Position numbers and translations under genes: made by a program
The notes under the pieces: generated by a model
Seen by the model: only the letters and a program-made list of their open reading frames with translations
Told to the model about the DNA's origin: nothing
The model's database searches: none
Shown: one piece after another, positions 15,006 through 25,014 of the stretch
Position numbering within the stretch: position 1 is the first letter of the stretch
Layout: every line of letters begins with the position of its first letter
DNA from: an uncultured Clostridia bacterium
GTDB taxonomy: Bacteria; Bacillota; Clostridia; Oscillospirales; Ruminococcaceae
DNA length: 45,418 nt
NCBI GenBank assembly: GCA_947177735.1
Contig: CAMWVP010000008.1
Location: forward strand, 1 to 45,418
Direction of reading: 5' to 3'

Positions 15006-15372
15006 ATGTATTTTCCTCAATATGGAAAAAAGTATTGTTAAATTTTGGAATTTTAGGGCGAGTTATAACAAGCCCTTTAATATAGCGGTCAAAAAGTTTT
15101 TTCAACATTATTTTATACCCGAAACGCGGACGTTATTAGTTTTGGGCGCTGTAAAATGTTTCCGGGATTACATAGGGCATTTTACGAAATTACATGAAAA
15201 TTGCGCAAAATCCTGAACAAATAGACGGGATAACTATGTCTCGGCTAAGAGCTCCTGTACAATGACGCAATTTGATCTAACTCGTTTTGACGCAAATTAT
15301 AATCAGTTTAGGGTAACTATGCAGAATTTGGGGAGAATTTTGTGAATTTTGCACAAAGAGAAAGGAAATTTT
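15006..15372 (+). other. Long structured leader of RNase J
   Basis: AT-rich untranslated stretch between a perfect promoter and the rnj start. It holds a GTAAAATG/CATTTTAC hairpin (15151-15158 with 15178-15185) and a small AGGGC/GCCCT hairpin (15055-15076). A paired set of direct repeats follows: GGGATAACTATG (15227-15238), TGACGCAA (15263-15270), TGACGCAA (15288-15295), GGGTAACTATG (15311-15321). A 64-codon open frame (15022-15216) has no Shine-Dalgarno and an unremarkable translation; I do not call it a gene. No known riboswitch class is recognised. The leader could serve feedback control by RNase J itself. Confidence 0.5.
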
Positions 15373-17331
15373 ATGGGATTATTGTCAAATAACAAATTGT
15401 TGACGGAAACAGAAAACATATCTAAGAAGCAGAGCAGACCCGCTGCCAAAGCGCCGACTCAGACCGTGCCGAAGAGCTCCTATCGTAACACGCCGCCCAT
15501 GTCGCCGAAGAAATACAGACATACGGGCGCGCCTGTGCTCACTAACAGCAAACAGCAGCCGATGCCCAAAACTCCCGTGCTGACTAACACCAGAGCGCCC
15601 GCGTCGCTCAAGACGCCCGTGCTCGGCAGGACGAATCCCCGTCCCGCGGAGAAAAAGCCGCGCGAAAGCCGCAGCACACCCGTAAAGTTTATGGCGCTCG
15701 GCGGGCTGAACGAGATCGGAAAGAATTTGTACGTATACGAGTGCTCAAACGATATGTTTATAGTGGACTGCGGTCTGGCGTTCCCCGATGAGGAAATGCT
15801 CGGCGTTGACCTTGTCGTGCCCGATTTCACCTACCTCGAGAAGAACAAGGAGCACTTCCGCGGCATCGTCATCACGCACGGTCATGAGGATCATATCGGC
15901 GCGCTGCCGTATCTGCTGAAAAAGATAAACGTGCCCATTTACGGCACTCGGCTGACGCTCGGTCTCGTCGAGGGGAAGCTGAAGGAGCACGGACTGCTGT
16001 CTCAGGCGTCGCTGAATGTCGTAGAGCCGCGCCAGAACGTTCGTATGGGCTGTATGTCGGTGGAGTTTATCAGGGTCAACCATTCGATTCCCGACAGCTG
16101 CGCGCTCGCTATACACACCCCCGCGGGAGTTATCGTACACACGGGCGACTTCAAGGTCGATTACACACCGATAGAGGGCGGCATAATCGACCTCGCGCGG
16201 TTCGGCGAGCTTGGAAATCGCGGAGTACTCGCGCTGATGAGCGAGAGCACCAACGTCGAGCGCTCCGGCTACACCAAGAGCGAGCGCTCGGTCGGCGAAA
16301 GCTTCAAGGGCTTGTTTGCCAAGGCGGAGGGCAAGCGCATCATAATCGCGACGTTCTCCAGCAATATCCACCGTATCCAGCAGATAATCGACGAGGCGGT
16401 CAAGCACGGACGACACGTCGCTGTTTCGGGCAGGAGTATGACGAACGTCATAGCGAAAGCTGTCGAGCTGAACTATATAAAGGTGCCTGACGGAACTATG
16501 ATCGATATTGAGGACGTAAACCGCTACGACCCGTCCGAGCTTGTCATAGCGACGACCGGCTCGCAGGGCGAGCCTCTGTCGGCGCTTTCCAGAATGTCGA
16601 GCGGCGATCACAGACAGGTCACCATAACGCCCAACGATTTCATAATCATCTCGGCGAATCCCATTCCCGGCAATGAGAAGCTTGTGACCAAGGTCGTCAA
16701 CGAGCTTATGAAGCAGGGCGCGGAGGTCATTTACGAGAGCATGTACGAGGTGCACGTCTCGGGTCACGCGTGCCAGGAAGAGCTGAAGATGATGATCTCG
16801 CTCACCAAGCCTAAGTTCTTCGTGCCGATCCACGGCGAGTATAAGCATATGAAGAAGCACGTCCAGCTCGCGACCGGCATGGGTATACCGGAGGACAATA
16901 CGTTTATAGCCGATCTCGGGGATGTCCTCGAGACGGACGGCGTGGAGATGAAGTTTACGGGCACAGTGCCGAGCGGCAAGGTGATGGTCGACGGCTTCGG
17001 CGTGGGCGACGTGGGAAGCGTGGTGCTCCGCGACAGAAAGCATCTCGCCGAGGACGGCGTAATGATAATCGTAGCCACGATGAACCGCGAGACGGGCAGC
17101 GTCGTCGCGGGTCCGGATATCGTGTCGAGAGGCTTTGTGTACGTCCGCGAGAGCGAAGAGCTGCTCGACGAGGCGAAGAAGCTGATGACACAGGTTATGG
17201 ACGACCTCCACGAGCGCAACGTCCGCGAGTGGGGCAATATCAAGAGCGCGATGCGCGACGCGCTCTCGGAGTTCATCTACAAGGAAACAAAGCGCAGTCC
17301 GATGATCCTGCCGATCATTATGGAGATTTGA
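15373..17331 (+). CDS. rnj: Ribonuclease J with a basic N-terminal extension
   Basis: Metallo-beta-lactamase/beta-CASP RNase with endonuclease and 5'-3' exonuclease activity, central to mRNA turnover in Firmicutes. The catalytic core starts near residue 104 (VKFMALGGLNEIGKN). The metal motif HGHEDHIG covers His169, His171, Asp173 and His174. The beta-CASP region contains ATTGSQGEPLSAL and the loop VSGHACQEELKMM, and a C-terminal domain follows. Residues 1-103 are an added disordered, Pro/Thr/Lys-rich tail with a repeated phrase (APVLTN at 53, TPVLTN at 67, TPVLG at 81), which most RNase J proteins lack. Total 652 residues. AAAGGA lies 6 bases before the ATG; an open frame from 15349 has a poorer start. 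gdpP follows after 12 bases. Confidence 0.94.
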   Translation: MGLLSNNKLLTETENISKKQSRPAAKAPTQTVPKSSYRNTPPMSPKKYRHTGAPVLTNSKQQPMPKTPVLTNTRAPASLKTPVLGRTNPRPAEKKPRESRSTPVKFMALGGLNEIGKNLYVYECSNDMFIVDCGLAFPDEEMLGVDLVVPDFTYLEKNKEHFRGIVITHGHEDHIGALPYLLKKINVPIYGTRLTLGLVEGKLKEHGLLSQASLNVVEPRQNVRMGCMSVEFIRVNHSIPDSCALAIHTPAGVIVHTGDFKVDYTPIEGGIIDLARFGELGNRGVLALMSESTNVERSGYTKSERSVGESFKGLFAKAEGKRIIIATFSSNIHRIQQIIDEAVKHGRHVAVSGRSMTNVIAKAVELNYIKVPDGTMIDIEDVNRYDPSELVIATTGSQGEPLSALSRMSSGDHRQVTITPNDFIIISANPIPGNEKLVTKVVNELMKQGAEVIYESMYEVHVSGHACQEELKMMISLTKPKFFVPIHGEYKHMKKHVQLATGMGIPEDNTFIADLGDVLETDGVEMKFTGTVPSGKVMVDGFGVGDVGSVVLRDRKHLAEDGVMIIVATMNRETGSVVAGPDIVSRGFVYVRESEELLDEAKKLMTQVMDDLHERNVREWGNIKSAMRDALSEFIYKETKRSPMILPIIMEI

Positions 17332-17343
17332 AAATAGTACACC

Positions 17344-19410
17344 ATGAGAAATTTTTATAAAAGCAATGTTCTTCTGGCAGCCGTAGTCACTTTGATAGTG
17401 ATGCTGATAGTGATTGACGTATATGTTTTCCGTCATGAGCCGCTGATGTTCTGGGTGTCGCTGCCGGTACTGCTGGGCGTTTCGGGTCTGGCGCTGGGCA
17501 AGCTGCTCCAGATACGTCAGAGCGAGTATTGGTATTTCGACCAGCTTTCGGCGGAGATACGCAGCACGGATTCGATGTCGCTCATCGGGTTCCCACTGCC
17601 GGTATGCGTCGTCGACGACGACAGCAGTGTCATCTGGAGCAACGACTGCTTCAACGAGACATTTTTCGTGCCCAGCGAGGACGAGAGCTCGATAACCGCG
17701 GTAACGGACGTGCCGCTCGAGCTTTTCGGCTCGGACGGCAGGGAGATAGGCTATTCCGACAGCTGGTTTAGGGTCTATTCGGTAGTGCACGACTTTACCG
17801 TCGACAGCAGAGGGGCGGGCAAGCCGCTGATCTTCGGAACGGACGACAACAGCGAGGCAGTGCGCGAAAGAATAACGATGCTTATCTTCCGCGATATCAC
17901 CGACCTCAGAAAGCTTCAGAAAACGCACGAGATGTCCAAGCCGGTGGTAATGGTCGTCATGGTCGACAACTACGAGGAGCTGCTCTCGGGCGCAAAAGAG
18001 AGCGAACGCGCGTATGTAACGATCCAGGTCGACAGGCTTATTGAGGAATACTTTGCCGAGAAAAAGGCGGTGCTCAAAAAGATAACGGGCGATAAATTCC
18101 TTATCGTGCTCGAGCAGCAGTACCTTAACGAGATGATAAAGGACAAGATGGCGCTTATCAATAAGGCGCATGAGATAATAGTGCGCGACAGAGCTGTCGT
18201 TACCCTGTCGATAGGTGTCGGCGCTACGGCTTCGTCGCTTGCCGAGGGAGAGCGTTTCGCGAGCGAGATGCTTGACAAGGCGCTCGAGCGCGGCGGAGAT
18301 CAGGCGCTGGTAAAAACCACCAACGGGTTTAACGCGTTCGGCGCGATCTCGCCCGGCAAGGAGCGCACTGGCAAGGTAAAGATACGCCTTGCCGCGGAGG
18401 AGATCAAGAGCCTTATAAGCACTGCGGATACTGTGTACATAATGGGACACAGCTTCGGCGACTTTGACAGCGCAGGCTCTGCGATAGGTCTCACCTGCGC
18501 GATACGCAGACTGGGCATCCCGGCGTACACCGTCGCGCGGTTCAGAGACAGCACAAGGACTAACGCAAAGGGGCTGTTCGACAGGTTCGTCGATTACGAT
18601 ACGCCCGTTGTTATCGAGCCCGAGGAGGCAAGGCAGTGGATTACGCCGAAATCGGTGCTGATAATCGTTGATACGCATATTACAAAGAAACTGGAGGACG
18701 CGGAGCTGTTCGAGCTCGCGCAGAAGAACCGCGTAGTCATCATCGACCACCACAGGCTCAGCGCGGGCGCGATAACGGAGTTTGCGGTGCGCTGCCATGA
18801 GAGCAACGCCTCGTCGGCCTGCGAGCTCGTCACGGAGCTTATCCAGTATTTCAGCAGCGAGGTGCTCATAAAGCCGCTTGAGGCGGAGGCGCTGCTCGCG
18901 GGTATTGCGCTTGATACAAAGGATTTCGTTATGCGGTCGGGAGTATCAACGTTCGAGGCAGCGGCGTACCTGAAAAAGCTCGGCGCGGACACGATAGCTG
19001 TCAAGAAGCTGTTCGACACGACCATCGAGAACAAGACCCGCAAGTCGCAGATCATCTCTTCGGCGAATATATACCGCGCGCGGTGCGCTATCGCTGTGGT
19101 CGAGGAGAGATTTGAGGGCATACGCGTGCTGTGTTCGCAGGCGGCGGACGAGATGCTGTATATACGCAACGTCGACGCGTCGTTCACGGTGTATCCCATC
19201 GAGAACGGCTGGAGCATAAGCGCCCGCTCTCTCGGAAAGATAAACGTGCAGGTACTGATGGAGAATCTGGGAAATAAGCTGGACGACGGCGGCGGTCACC
19301 AGTCGATGGCAGGCGCTCAGCTCTACGGCATAACCGCTGAGGAGGCTGTCGCAAGGCTGCACGAGGTCATTGACGATTACTTTACGACCGCACCGAAGGA
19401 TAAAGATTAG
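17344..19410 (+). CDS. gdpP: Cyclic-di-AMP phosphodiesterase GdpP
   Basis: Membrane enzyme that hydrolyses c-di-AMP and so sets wall and osmotic homeostasis. Two N-terminal helices (about residues 9-28 and 36-57) come first, then a PAS-like domain, a degenerate GGDEF domain (about 195-330) without a true GGDEF motif, and a DHH-DHHA1 catalytic module. Catalytic motifs are GHSFGDFD (His369, Asp373, Asp375), IIVDTH, and IIDHHR (Asp468-His469-His470). The DHHA1 signature [14 protein letters not shown] is near the end. At 688 residues it has family length. The gdpP-rplI-dnaB order is widely conserved in Firmicutes. The start lacks a close Shine-Dalgarno, so translation may depend on coupling with rnj. 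Confidence 0.93.
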   Translation: MRNFYKSNVLLAAVVTLIVMLIVIDVYVFRHEPLMFWVSLPVLLGVSGLALGKLLQIRQSEYWYFDQLSAEIRSTDSMSLIGFPLPVCVVDDDSSVIWSNDCFNETFFVPSEDESSITAVTDVPLELFGSDGREIGYSDSWFRVYSVVHDFTVDSRGAGKPLIFGTDDNSEAVRERITMLIFRDITDLRKLQKTHEMSKPVVMVVMVDNYEELLSGAKESERAYVTIQVDRLIEEYFAEKKAVLKKITGDKFLIVLEQQYLNEMIKDKMALINKAHEIIVRDRAVVTLSIGVGATASSLAEGERFASEMLDKALERGGDQALVKTTNGFNAFGAISPGKERTGKVKIRLAAEEIKSLISTADTVYIMGHSFGDFDSAGSAIGLTCAIRRLGIPAYTVARFRDSTRTNAKGLFDRFVDYDTPVVIEPEEARQWITPKSVLIIVDTHITKKLEDAELFELAQKNRVVIIDHHRLSAGAITEFAVRCHESNASSACELVTELIQYFSSEVLIKPLEAEALLAGIALDTKDFVMRSGVSTFEAAAYLKKLGADTIAVKKLFDTTIENKTRKSQIISSANIYRARCAIAVVEERFEGIRVLCSQAADEMLYIRNVDASFTVYPIENGWSISARSLGKINVQVLMENLGNKLDDGGGHQSMAGAQLYGITAEEAVARLHEVIDDYFTTAPKDKD

Positions 19411-19424
19411 GAGGAAGATCGGAT

Positions 19425-19874
19425 ATGAAAGTTATATTGTTGGAGGATGTAAAAGGCACGGGCAAAAAGGGCGAGATCCACGAGGTAAAGGACGGATACG
19501 CCATCAACTGCCTGATAAAGAAAGGGCTCGCGCAAGAGGCTAACGCGAAAAATCTTAACCTGCTGCAGGGTCAGAAGGACAGCGCTCAGCACAAGATAGA
19601 TGTTGAGATCGCCAACGCCAAGGACGTCGCGGGCAAGCTCGACGGCAAGACCGTGACCGTAAAGGCAAAGGCGGGTCAGAACGGCAGACTGTTTGGCACG
19701 GTCACCTCAAAGGAGGTCTCCGCGGCGATAAAGCAGTCGCTCGGGCTGGATGTTGACAAAAAGAAGATCAACATTGCGATGAAGATAGAGGGCTTCGGCG
19801 ACTACTCCGCGGAGGCAAGGCTGTACGCGGGAGTAACGGCGAAGTTTACGGTAAGCGTTAAGGACGAGGGCTGA
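19425..19874 (+). CDS. rplI: 50S ribosomal protein L9
   Basis: Binds 23S rRNA near the L1 stalk base and helps hold reading frame. The N-terminal domain [36 protein letters not shown] is the family signature, followed by the long connecting helix and the C-terminal domain ([12 protein letters not shown]). At 149 residues it is a standard length. A strong AGGAGG lies upstream. Next to gdpP and dnaB, as usual in this phylum. Confidence 0.97.
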   Translation: MKVILLEDVKGTGKKGEIHEVKDGYAINCLIKKGLAQEANAKNLNLLQGQKDSAQHKIDVEIANAKDVAGKLDGKTVTVKAKAGQNGRLFGTVTSKEVSAAIKQSLGLDVDKKKINIAMKIEGFGDYSAEARLYAGVTAKFTVSVKDEG

Positions 19875-19879
19875 ACGGA

Positions 19880-21262
19880 ATGGAAGAATACGATCTCACG
19901 GGGATAAATCTGCCCTTTGACAAGGTGGCGGAGGATGCCGTCATCGGCGCGGTCATCGGAAAAGGCGACCTTATAGGCGATATTGTCAACGTGCTGAAGC
20001 CGGAGCACTTTTTTGATGACAGAAACCGCGAGATATACCGGATAATGGTTCAGCTCTTTTCGAGCAACGACGTCATAAACAGCGTCACCGTCGGCGATAT
20101 GTGCGCGATGCACGGCGTATTCGCGCAGGCTGTGGACGCAAAGGCGTACCTGCTGAAGGCGCTGAACGACGTTCCGAGTATCTCGGCGATATCGAAGTAC
20201 GCGGAGATCGTGAGGGAAAAGGCTCTCAGGCGCAGCCTTATTTTCGCGTCAAAGGAGATAATCGACACGGCGAACACCTCTCCCGACACCGCAGACGCCG
20301 TGGTGGATTTCGCGGAGCAGAAAATATTCGATATCCGCTCCGGTACCGAAAGCAGCGATCTCACGCACATCTCCGGCGTCGTCTACGACAGGGTGCGTGC
20401 GTTCAGCGAGCTGGTATCGGAGACCGACAGAAACGGCGGAAAGCCCGCCATGAAAGGTTTGCCGACGGGATTCACCGAGGTCGATAAGAAGATTTTCGGT
20501 CTGAATAAGTCCGACCTGATAATTCTCGCGGCGCGTCCCGGTATGGGTAAAACGTCGTTCGCGATGAACGTTGCCGTAAACGTGGCTAAGCGTTTCCGCG
20601 ACAAGCAGATATGCGTGTTCAGTCTCGAGATGTCCAAGGAGCAGATCGTTTCAAGAATGCTGTGCTCCGAGGCTATGCTGTCGTCCGATGAGATGCAGAC
20701 GGGTCGCTCCAGTCCCGAGCATATGAACAACGTTATGACCGCCGCGGACGTACTCCAGCATCTGGAGATCTACATTGACGACACCCCCGGCTGCAACGTG
20801 ACCAATATCAAGTCGAAGCTGCGCCGCATGAAAAATCTCGGCGTCGTCATAATTGACTACTTGCAGCTGATGAGCAGCACCAACAATTATCGGGGAAACC
20901 GCGTTGTCGAGATGTCCGAGATAACGCGTAACCTCAAGATAATGGCCAAGGAGCTGAATATTCCCGTGATCGCGCTCTCGCAGCTCGCTCGCGGACCCGA
21001 GCAGCGCCCAGACAAGCGCCCGATGCTCTCCGATCTGCGTGATTCGGGTTCTATCGAGCAGGACGCGGATATCGTGCTGTTTCTGTACAGAAACTCCTAC
21101 TACGATAAGACCGACCCCAATCAGAACCTCTGCGAGTGCATTGTCGCCAAAAACCGTCACGGTGAGACGGGAACTGCCGACCTCGGCTGGGTCGGCGAGT
21201 GCACGAAGTTTACGAACGTTGAGGTTCGGCGCGAGCAGCCGAACGGCGGTTATGCGCAATGA
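19880..21262 (+). CDS. dnaB: Replicative DNA helicase DnaB
   Basis: Hexameric 5'-3' helicase that opens the fork and binds primase. The N-terminal DnaB domain (residues about 10-115) precedes the RecA-like domain with Walker A ARPGMGKT (218-225). VVIIDYLQLM is Walker B, and SQLARGPEQRPDKRPMLSDL and DSGSIEQDADIV are later helicase motifs. Length 460 is normal. No intein is present. It overlaps tilS by 4 bases (ATGA), so the two are translationally coupled. Confidence 0.96.
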   Translation: MEEYDLTGINLPFDKVAEDAVIGAVIGKGDLIGDIVNVLKPEHFFDDRNREIYRIMVQLFSSNDVINSVTVGDMCAMHGVFAQAVDAKAYLLKALNDVPSISAISKYAEIVREKALRRSLIFASKEIIDTANTSPDTADAVVDFAEQKIFDIRSGTESSDLTHISGVVYDRVRAFSELVSETDRNGGKPAMKGLPTGFTEVDKKIFGLNKSDLIILAARPGMGKTSFAMNVAVNVAKRFRDKQICVFSLEMSKEQIVSRMLCSEAMLSSDEMQTGRSSPEHMNNVMTAADVLQHLEIYIDDTPGCNVTNIKSKLRRMKNLGVVIIDYLQLMSSTNNYRGNRVVEMSEITRNLKIMAKELNIPVIALSQLARGPEQRPDKRPMLSDLRDSGSIEQDADIVLFLYRNSYYDKTDPNQNLCECIVAKNRHGETGTADLGWVGECTKFTNVEVRREQPNGGYAQ

Positions 21263-22263
21263 CGGAGTTTATTGACAAGGTTCGCCGCGCGGACGGCGAC
21301 TACGGTATGTTCGGCGGCAGGATATGCGCGGCGCTTTCGGGCGGCGCAGACAGCGTTTCGCTGCTGCTGGCGCTGAAAGAGCTGTCCGGGGAGCGCGGCT
21401 TTGAGCTTTACGCGTGCCATCTTAATCACGGACTGCGCGGCGAGGAGAGCGACCGCGACGAGCTTTTCTGCGCGGAGCTGTGCAACAGGCTCGGAGTGCC
21501 GCTGACGGCGAAAAAGGTCAGCGTCGCCGCGCTCGCCGAAAAGCACGAGAGCGTTGAGGAAACGGCGCGGAGAGTGCGCTACGGGTTCTTTTCGGAGACA
21601 CTGGGCGACCTCGGCGGGGCAGTCCTCGCGACCGCTCACACCGCCAATGACAACGCCGAAACAGTGCTGATAAATATGCTCCGCGGCACGGGGCTCGCGG
21701 GCTTGTGCGGCATACCGCCCGTGCGCGCTCTTGACGGCTTTCGGGTGGTCAGACCGCTTATCTACTGCACGCGCGCGGACGTGGAGGAATTTCTCGCCGC
21801 GAACGGACAGGACTATGTGACCGACCGCACCAATCTGTCCGAGGAGTACACGCGCAATAAGATTCGCCACAGATTGCTCTCGGAGATGCTGGAAATAAAC
21901 CCCTCGGTGTTGGAGGTTATTGGCAGGATGACCAAAAATCTCCGCGCGGACAACACGTTTCTCGAGGACGCGGCAGTAAAAGCGCTCGAGGAGAACCGTA
22001 CGGGGCGCGGCTGGAACGCCGCCGGGCTTGCCAGGCTGCCTTCTCCGATACGTTCGCGGGCAGTGCGGAGGATACTGACGGACGGCGGCATAGAGCCGTC
22101 CGCGCTGAGAATAAACACGGCTTCGGAGCTGCTTAGCAGGCGCTCGGCAAGATACAACCCATGCAAAGACCGCTTCTTCACGATATGCAAGGGCGTGTGC
22201 TTTGTCGAACACATCGAGCAGCATTACCGCGGCTTTAATGAGAAAAAAGGAAATGATTGGTAA
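21259..22263 (+). CDS. tilS: tRNA(Ile)-lysidine synthase TilS, short form
   Basis: Adds lysine to C34 of the CAU-anticodon tRNA-Ile so that it reads AUA. The PP-loop SGGADS starts at Ser27, and the conserved CHLNHGLRGEESDRDE and ATAHTANDNAETVL motifs follow. At 334 residues it ends soon after the middle helical domain, whereas E. coli and B. subtilis forms carry a further C-terminal tRNA-binding region; A. aeolicus has a similarly short enzyme. The stop looks genuine, as a gap and a promoter follow. The start ATG overlaps the dnaB stop. Confidence 0.9.
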   Translation: MTEFIDKVRRADGDYGMFGGRICAALSGGADSVSLLLALKELSGERGFELYACHLNHGLRGEESDRDELFCAELCNRLGVPLTAKKVSVAALAEKHESVEETARRVRYGFFSETLGDLGGAVLATAHTANDNAETVLINMLRGTGLAGLCGIPPVRALDGFRVVRPLIYCTRADVEEFLAANGQDYVTDRTNLSEEYTRNKIRHRLLSEMLEINPSVLEVIGRMTKNLRADNTFLEDAAVKALEENRTGRGWNAAGLARLPSPIRSRAVRRILTDGGIEPSALRINTASELLSRRSARYNPCKDRFFTICKGVCFVEHIEQHYRGFNEKKGNDW

Positions 22264-22285
22264 ATATCTCGAAAATTTCAGCAGA

Positions 22286-22318
22286 AATTCACGAAAATCA
22301 ATTGCAATTTTGTGAATT
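22286..22318. promoter_or_regulatory. Inverted repeat over the hpt promoter
   Basis: AATTCAC (22286-22292) and GTGAATT (22312-22318) are perfect 7-bp inverted repeats around 19 bases, and the inner part is also partly palindromic. It covers the -35 box and the spacer, a place typical for a repressor operator. The binding protein is unknown. Confidence 0.4.
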
Positions 22319-22330
22319 ATGTGCTATAAT
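22302..22330 (+). promoter_or_regulatory. SigA promoter of hpt-ftsH
   Basis: TTGCAA (22302-22307), 17-base spacer, TATAAT (22325-22330), then TAGGAGG before the hpt start. Confidence 0.85.
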
Positions 22331-22356
22331 GAATTTTGTGTAGGAGGAAAACATAA

Positions 22357-22887
22357 ATGAACAGACCCGAAAAGGTTGAGGAAGTTTTGTTCACTGAGGC
22401 GCAGCTGAAAGAAAAAGTTCGTCAGCTCGGCGGTGAGCTTACAAGGGAGTATGACGGAAAAAATCCGTTGTTCATTTGCCTTTTAAAGGGCGCGGCGGTG
22501 TTTTTCTCCGATCTGATACGCGAGGTGGAATGTCCGCTCGAGATCGATTTTTTCCGTGCGTCGAGCTATTCCGGCACGGCGACAACGGGCAGCGTGATCG
22601 CCGACGAGCGCACCGTACCCGATATCAAGGGTCGGGACGTGGTGCTGGTAGAGGACATTATTGACACCGCGAACACGCTCAGCAAGGTCAAGGAGATATT
22701 CCTCGCGAGGGAGCCGAAATCGCTGAAGATAGTCTGCCTGCTTGACAAGCCGTCAAGGCGCGAGGTGGAGGGCTTTACGGCGGACAGAAGCTGCTTTGAG
22801 ATCGAAGATTTGTTTGTGGTCGGCTACGGTCTTGATTGCGATCAGCGTTATCGAAATCTCCCGTACATTGGCGTTTATAAACCATAG
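22357..22887 (+). CDS. hpt: Hypoxanthine phosphoribosyltransferase
   Basis: Purine salvage enzyme that turns hypoxanthine or guanine plus PRPP into IMP or GMP. The PRPP-binding motif VLVEDIIDTANTL (Glu99, Asp100, Asp103, Thr104) and the flexible-loop region SSYSGTATTGS are intact, and the C-terminus VVGYGLDCDQRYRNLPYIG is the family hallmark. Length 176. In Firmicutes tilS-hpt-ftsH is a conserved order, and HprT with TilS can activate ftsH expression in Bacillus. TAGGAGG precedes the ATG. Confidence 0.96.
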   Translation: MNRPEKVEEVLFTEAQLKEKVRQLGGELTREYDGKNPLFICLLKGAAVFFSDLIREVECPLEIDFFRASSYSGTATTGSVIADERTVPDIKGRDVVLVEDIIDTANTLSKVKEIFLAREPKSLKIVCLLDKPSRREVEGFTADRSCFEIEDLFVVGYGLDCDQRYRNLPYIGVYKP

Positions 22888-22901
22888 TTTAATATATATT
22901 T

Positions 22902-22929
22902 TTCGGGCAAAGGAACATGCTCGCCCGAA
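22902..22929 (+). other. Intercistronic hairpin between hpt and ftsH
   Basis: TTCGGGC (22902-22908) pairs with GCCCGAA (22923-22929) around a 14-base loop. No T-run follows, and the ftsH ribosome site AGGAAAGG comes next, so it is more likely an mRNA-processing or stability element than a terminator. Confidence 0.5.
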
Positions 22930-22946
22930 CAGGAAAGGCGGTTTAA

Positions 22947-24959
22947 ATGAAGAAAAATAAGCTCCAGGGCGTTGTGATCTATTGCTTGATAGCGCTCCTG
23001 CTGATATTCGGACTGGTGTCCGTGCTCAATCTCGCGGGCGGCAGAAGCTCGGCTGCACAGCTCAAATACTCCGATGTCATCGCGGAGTTCGACAATCTGA
23101 ACGTTTCGTGGTTTGAGCTGGATCTGGGCAGCGGCAGACTGACCTACGTCCTCAAGGGCGGCGATATAAAGAACCAGCAGGACGTCAAGGTGTACTCCGT
23201 TCCGAATGTAAATATTTTCATAAACGATATCAACACGGGCTACACCAGCGGCGGAAAGATAGCCAATTACCGTCAGCGCTATAACGAGGCAAACCCCGAG
23301 GCTAAGCTTTACGAGAACTATATCCCGATCTCCGACAACACGTTCCTTACAAGCATTTTGCCGTATCTGCTGCTTGTCGGCGTGATGGTCATCTTTACGG
23401 TCATCGTGCTGCGTCAGACAACGGGCGGCGGCAAGATGAACACTTTCTCCCGCGCGAACGTCCGTCAGCAGACGGGCAAAAAGGTGACGTTCGAGGACGT
23501 TGCGGGCGCGGACGAGGAAAAGCAGGAGCTTGTTGAGATCGTCGATTACCTCAAGAACCCGGGCAAGTACCGCGAGATAGGCGCGAGAGTTCCCAAGGGC
23601 GTACTGCTCGTGGGTCCTCCCGGAACGGGTAAAACGCTTCTCGCCAAGGCTGTCGCGGGCGAGGCGGGCGCGCCTTTCTTCTCGATATCGGGTTCAGACT
23701 TCGTAGAGATGTATGTCGGCGTCGGCGCTTCGAGAGTGCGCGACCTGTTCGATCAGGCTAAGAAGCACACTCCCTCTATCATCTTCATAGACGAGATAGA
23801 CGCGGTCGGCAGACAGCGCGGCGCGGGTCTCGGCGGTGGTCATGACGAGCGCGAGCAGACCCTAAACCAGCTTCTCGTTGAGATGGACGGCTTTACCGAA
23901 AATGAAAACATCATCGTTATGGCGGCGACCAACCGCCGTGATATACTCGATCCCGCGCTGCTCCGTCCGGGACGCTTCGACAGACAGGTAGTCGTAAGCT
24001 ATCCCGATATCAAGGGGCGCGAGGAGATACTGAAAGTCCACACCAGAAACAAGAATATCGGTCCCGACGTTGACCTCAAGACCATTGCGGCGACGACCGC
24101 GGGCTTCACGGGCGCGGATCTGGAGAATCTTGTAAACGAGGCGGCGCTTCTTGCCGCGCGTAACAACCGCAAGGCCGTGACAAAGGCGGATATCGAGGAG
24201 GCGACTATCAAGGTGGTTGCGGGTCCCGAGAAGAAGAGCCGTATTGTCAGCCCCGAGGACAAGCGTATCACCGCTTACCACGAGGCGGGTCACGCCGTTA
24301 CGACGATGTTCTGCCCCACGCAGGACAAGGTTCATCAGGTGTCCATTATCCAGCGCGGCATGGCGGCGGGCTTTACCATGCACCTGCCCGAGAAGGATAA
24401 TTCTCATGTGACGAAAAAGCGCATGGAGGAGTCGATAATCGTGCTGCTTGGCGGACGCGCTGCCGAAAAGCTCATTCTCGATGATATCACTACGGGCGCT
24501 TCCAACGATATAGAGCGTGCGACCAACGTTGCGAGAGATATGGTAACGCGGTACGGATTTTCCGAAAAGCTCGGTCCGATACTCTACGGCAGCGAGAACG
24601 ACGAGGTGTTCCTCGGCAGAGATTACGGTCACGGTAAGAACTACTCCGAGAACGTCGCGAGCGAGATAGATGCTGAGATTCGCGAGCTTATCGAGACGGG
24701 CTATGAAAAGGCTAAGGATATCCTTACCGTTCACGGCGACCTGCTCGAGCGCTGCGCGCAGTATCTGATAAAGCATGAGAAGCTCGACGGTCCCGTTTTC
24801 TACAAGCTAATGGCGGGCGAGATCGATCTCGAGGGTAATCCGGTGGGAATTGACGAGGAAAAGCCTGCGGGTCTTGTTGAGGAAAAGTCCGCCGATGAGA
24901 ACGCGGAAACAACGGAAACAACGTCTGACGAAAAGCCCGAGGACAGCAGCGAAAACTAA
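22947..24959 (+). CDS. ftsH: ATP-dependent zinc metalloprotease FtsH
   Basis: Membrane AAA protease that removes damaged membrane proteins and short-lived regulators. There are two membrane helices (about residues 8-28 and 130-152) with an extracytoplasmic loop between. The AAA domain has Walker A GPPGTGKT (223-230), Walker [12 protein letters not shown] and the SRH region [17 protein letters not shown]. The zinc site is HEAGH (His445, Glu446, His449), with the third ligand expected in the helix after [12 protein letters not shown]. The acidic C-terminal tail (about 35 residues rich in Glu, Thr, Ser) is variable in the family. 670 residues, normal. Confidence 0.96.
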   Translation: MKKNKLQGVVIYCLIALLLIFGLVSVLNLAGGRSSAAQLKYSDVIAEFDNLNVSWFELDLGSGRLTYVLKGGDIKNQQDVKVYSVPNVNIFINDINTGYTSGGKIANYRQRYNEANPEAKLYENYIPISDNTFLTSILPYLLLVGVMVIFTVIVLRQTTGGGKMNTFSRANVRQQTGKKVTFEDVAGADEEKQELVEIVDYLKNPGKYREIGARVPKGVLLVGPPGTGKTLLAKAVAGEAGAPFFSISGSDFVEMYVGVGASRVRDLFDQAKKHTPSIIFIDEIDAVGRQRGAGLGGGHDEREQTLNQLLVEMDGFTENENIIVMAATNRRDILDPALLRPGRFDRQVVVSYPDIKGREEILKVHTRNKNIGPDVDLKTIAATTAGFTGADLENLVNEAALLAARNNRKAVTKADIEEATIKVVAGPEKKSRIVSPEDKRITAYHEAGHAVTTMFCPTQDKVHQVSIIQRGMAAGFTMHLPEKDNSHVTKKRMEESIIVLLGGRAAEKLILDDITTGASNDIERATNVARDMVTRYGFSEKLGPILYGSENDEVFLGRDYGHGKNYSENVASEIDAEIRELIETGYEKAKDILTVHGDLLERCAQYLIKHEKLDGPVFYKLMAGEIDLEGNPVGIDEEKPAGLVEEKSADENAETTETTSDEKPEDSSEN

Positions 24960-24968
24960 AACAAAAAT

Positions 24969-24999
24969 ATTCCGTCCTGTATAAACAGGGCGGAATTTT
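24969..24999 (+). terminator. Terminator or attenuator after ftsH
   Basis: ATTCCGTCCTG (24969-24979) pairs with CAGGGCGGAAT (24986-24996), 11 bp with one G-T pair and a 6-base loop. Only a short T-run (24996-24999) follows, so some read-through into the GNAT gene is likely. Confidence 0.7.
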
Positions 25000-25014
25000 G
25001 CGGAAAGGAATAAA

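Noticed and set aside
15022-15216. A 64-codon open frame in the RNase J leader
   Set aside because: No Shine-Dalgarno before its ATG, no recognisable protein pattern, and it overlaps predicted RNA hairpins. A leader peptide remains possible but unsupported.
15745-18798. A 1017-codon open frame on the minus strand
   Set aside because: It lies antisense to RNase J and GdpP, both certain genes. Its translation is rich in His, Arg and Val without any domain, a common shadow of GC-rich codons.
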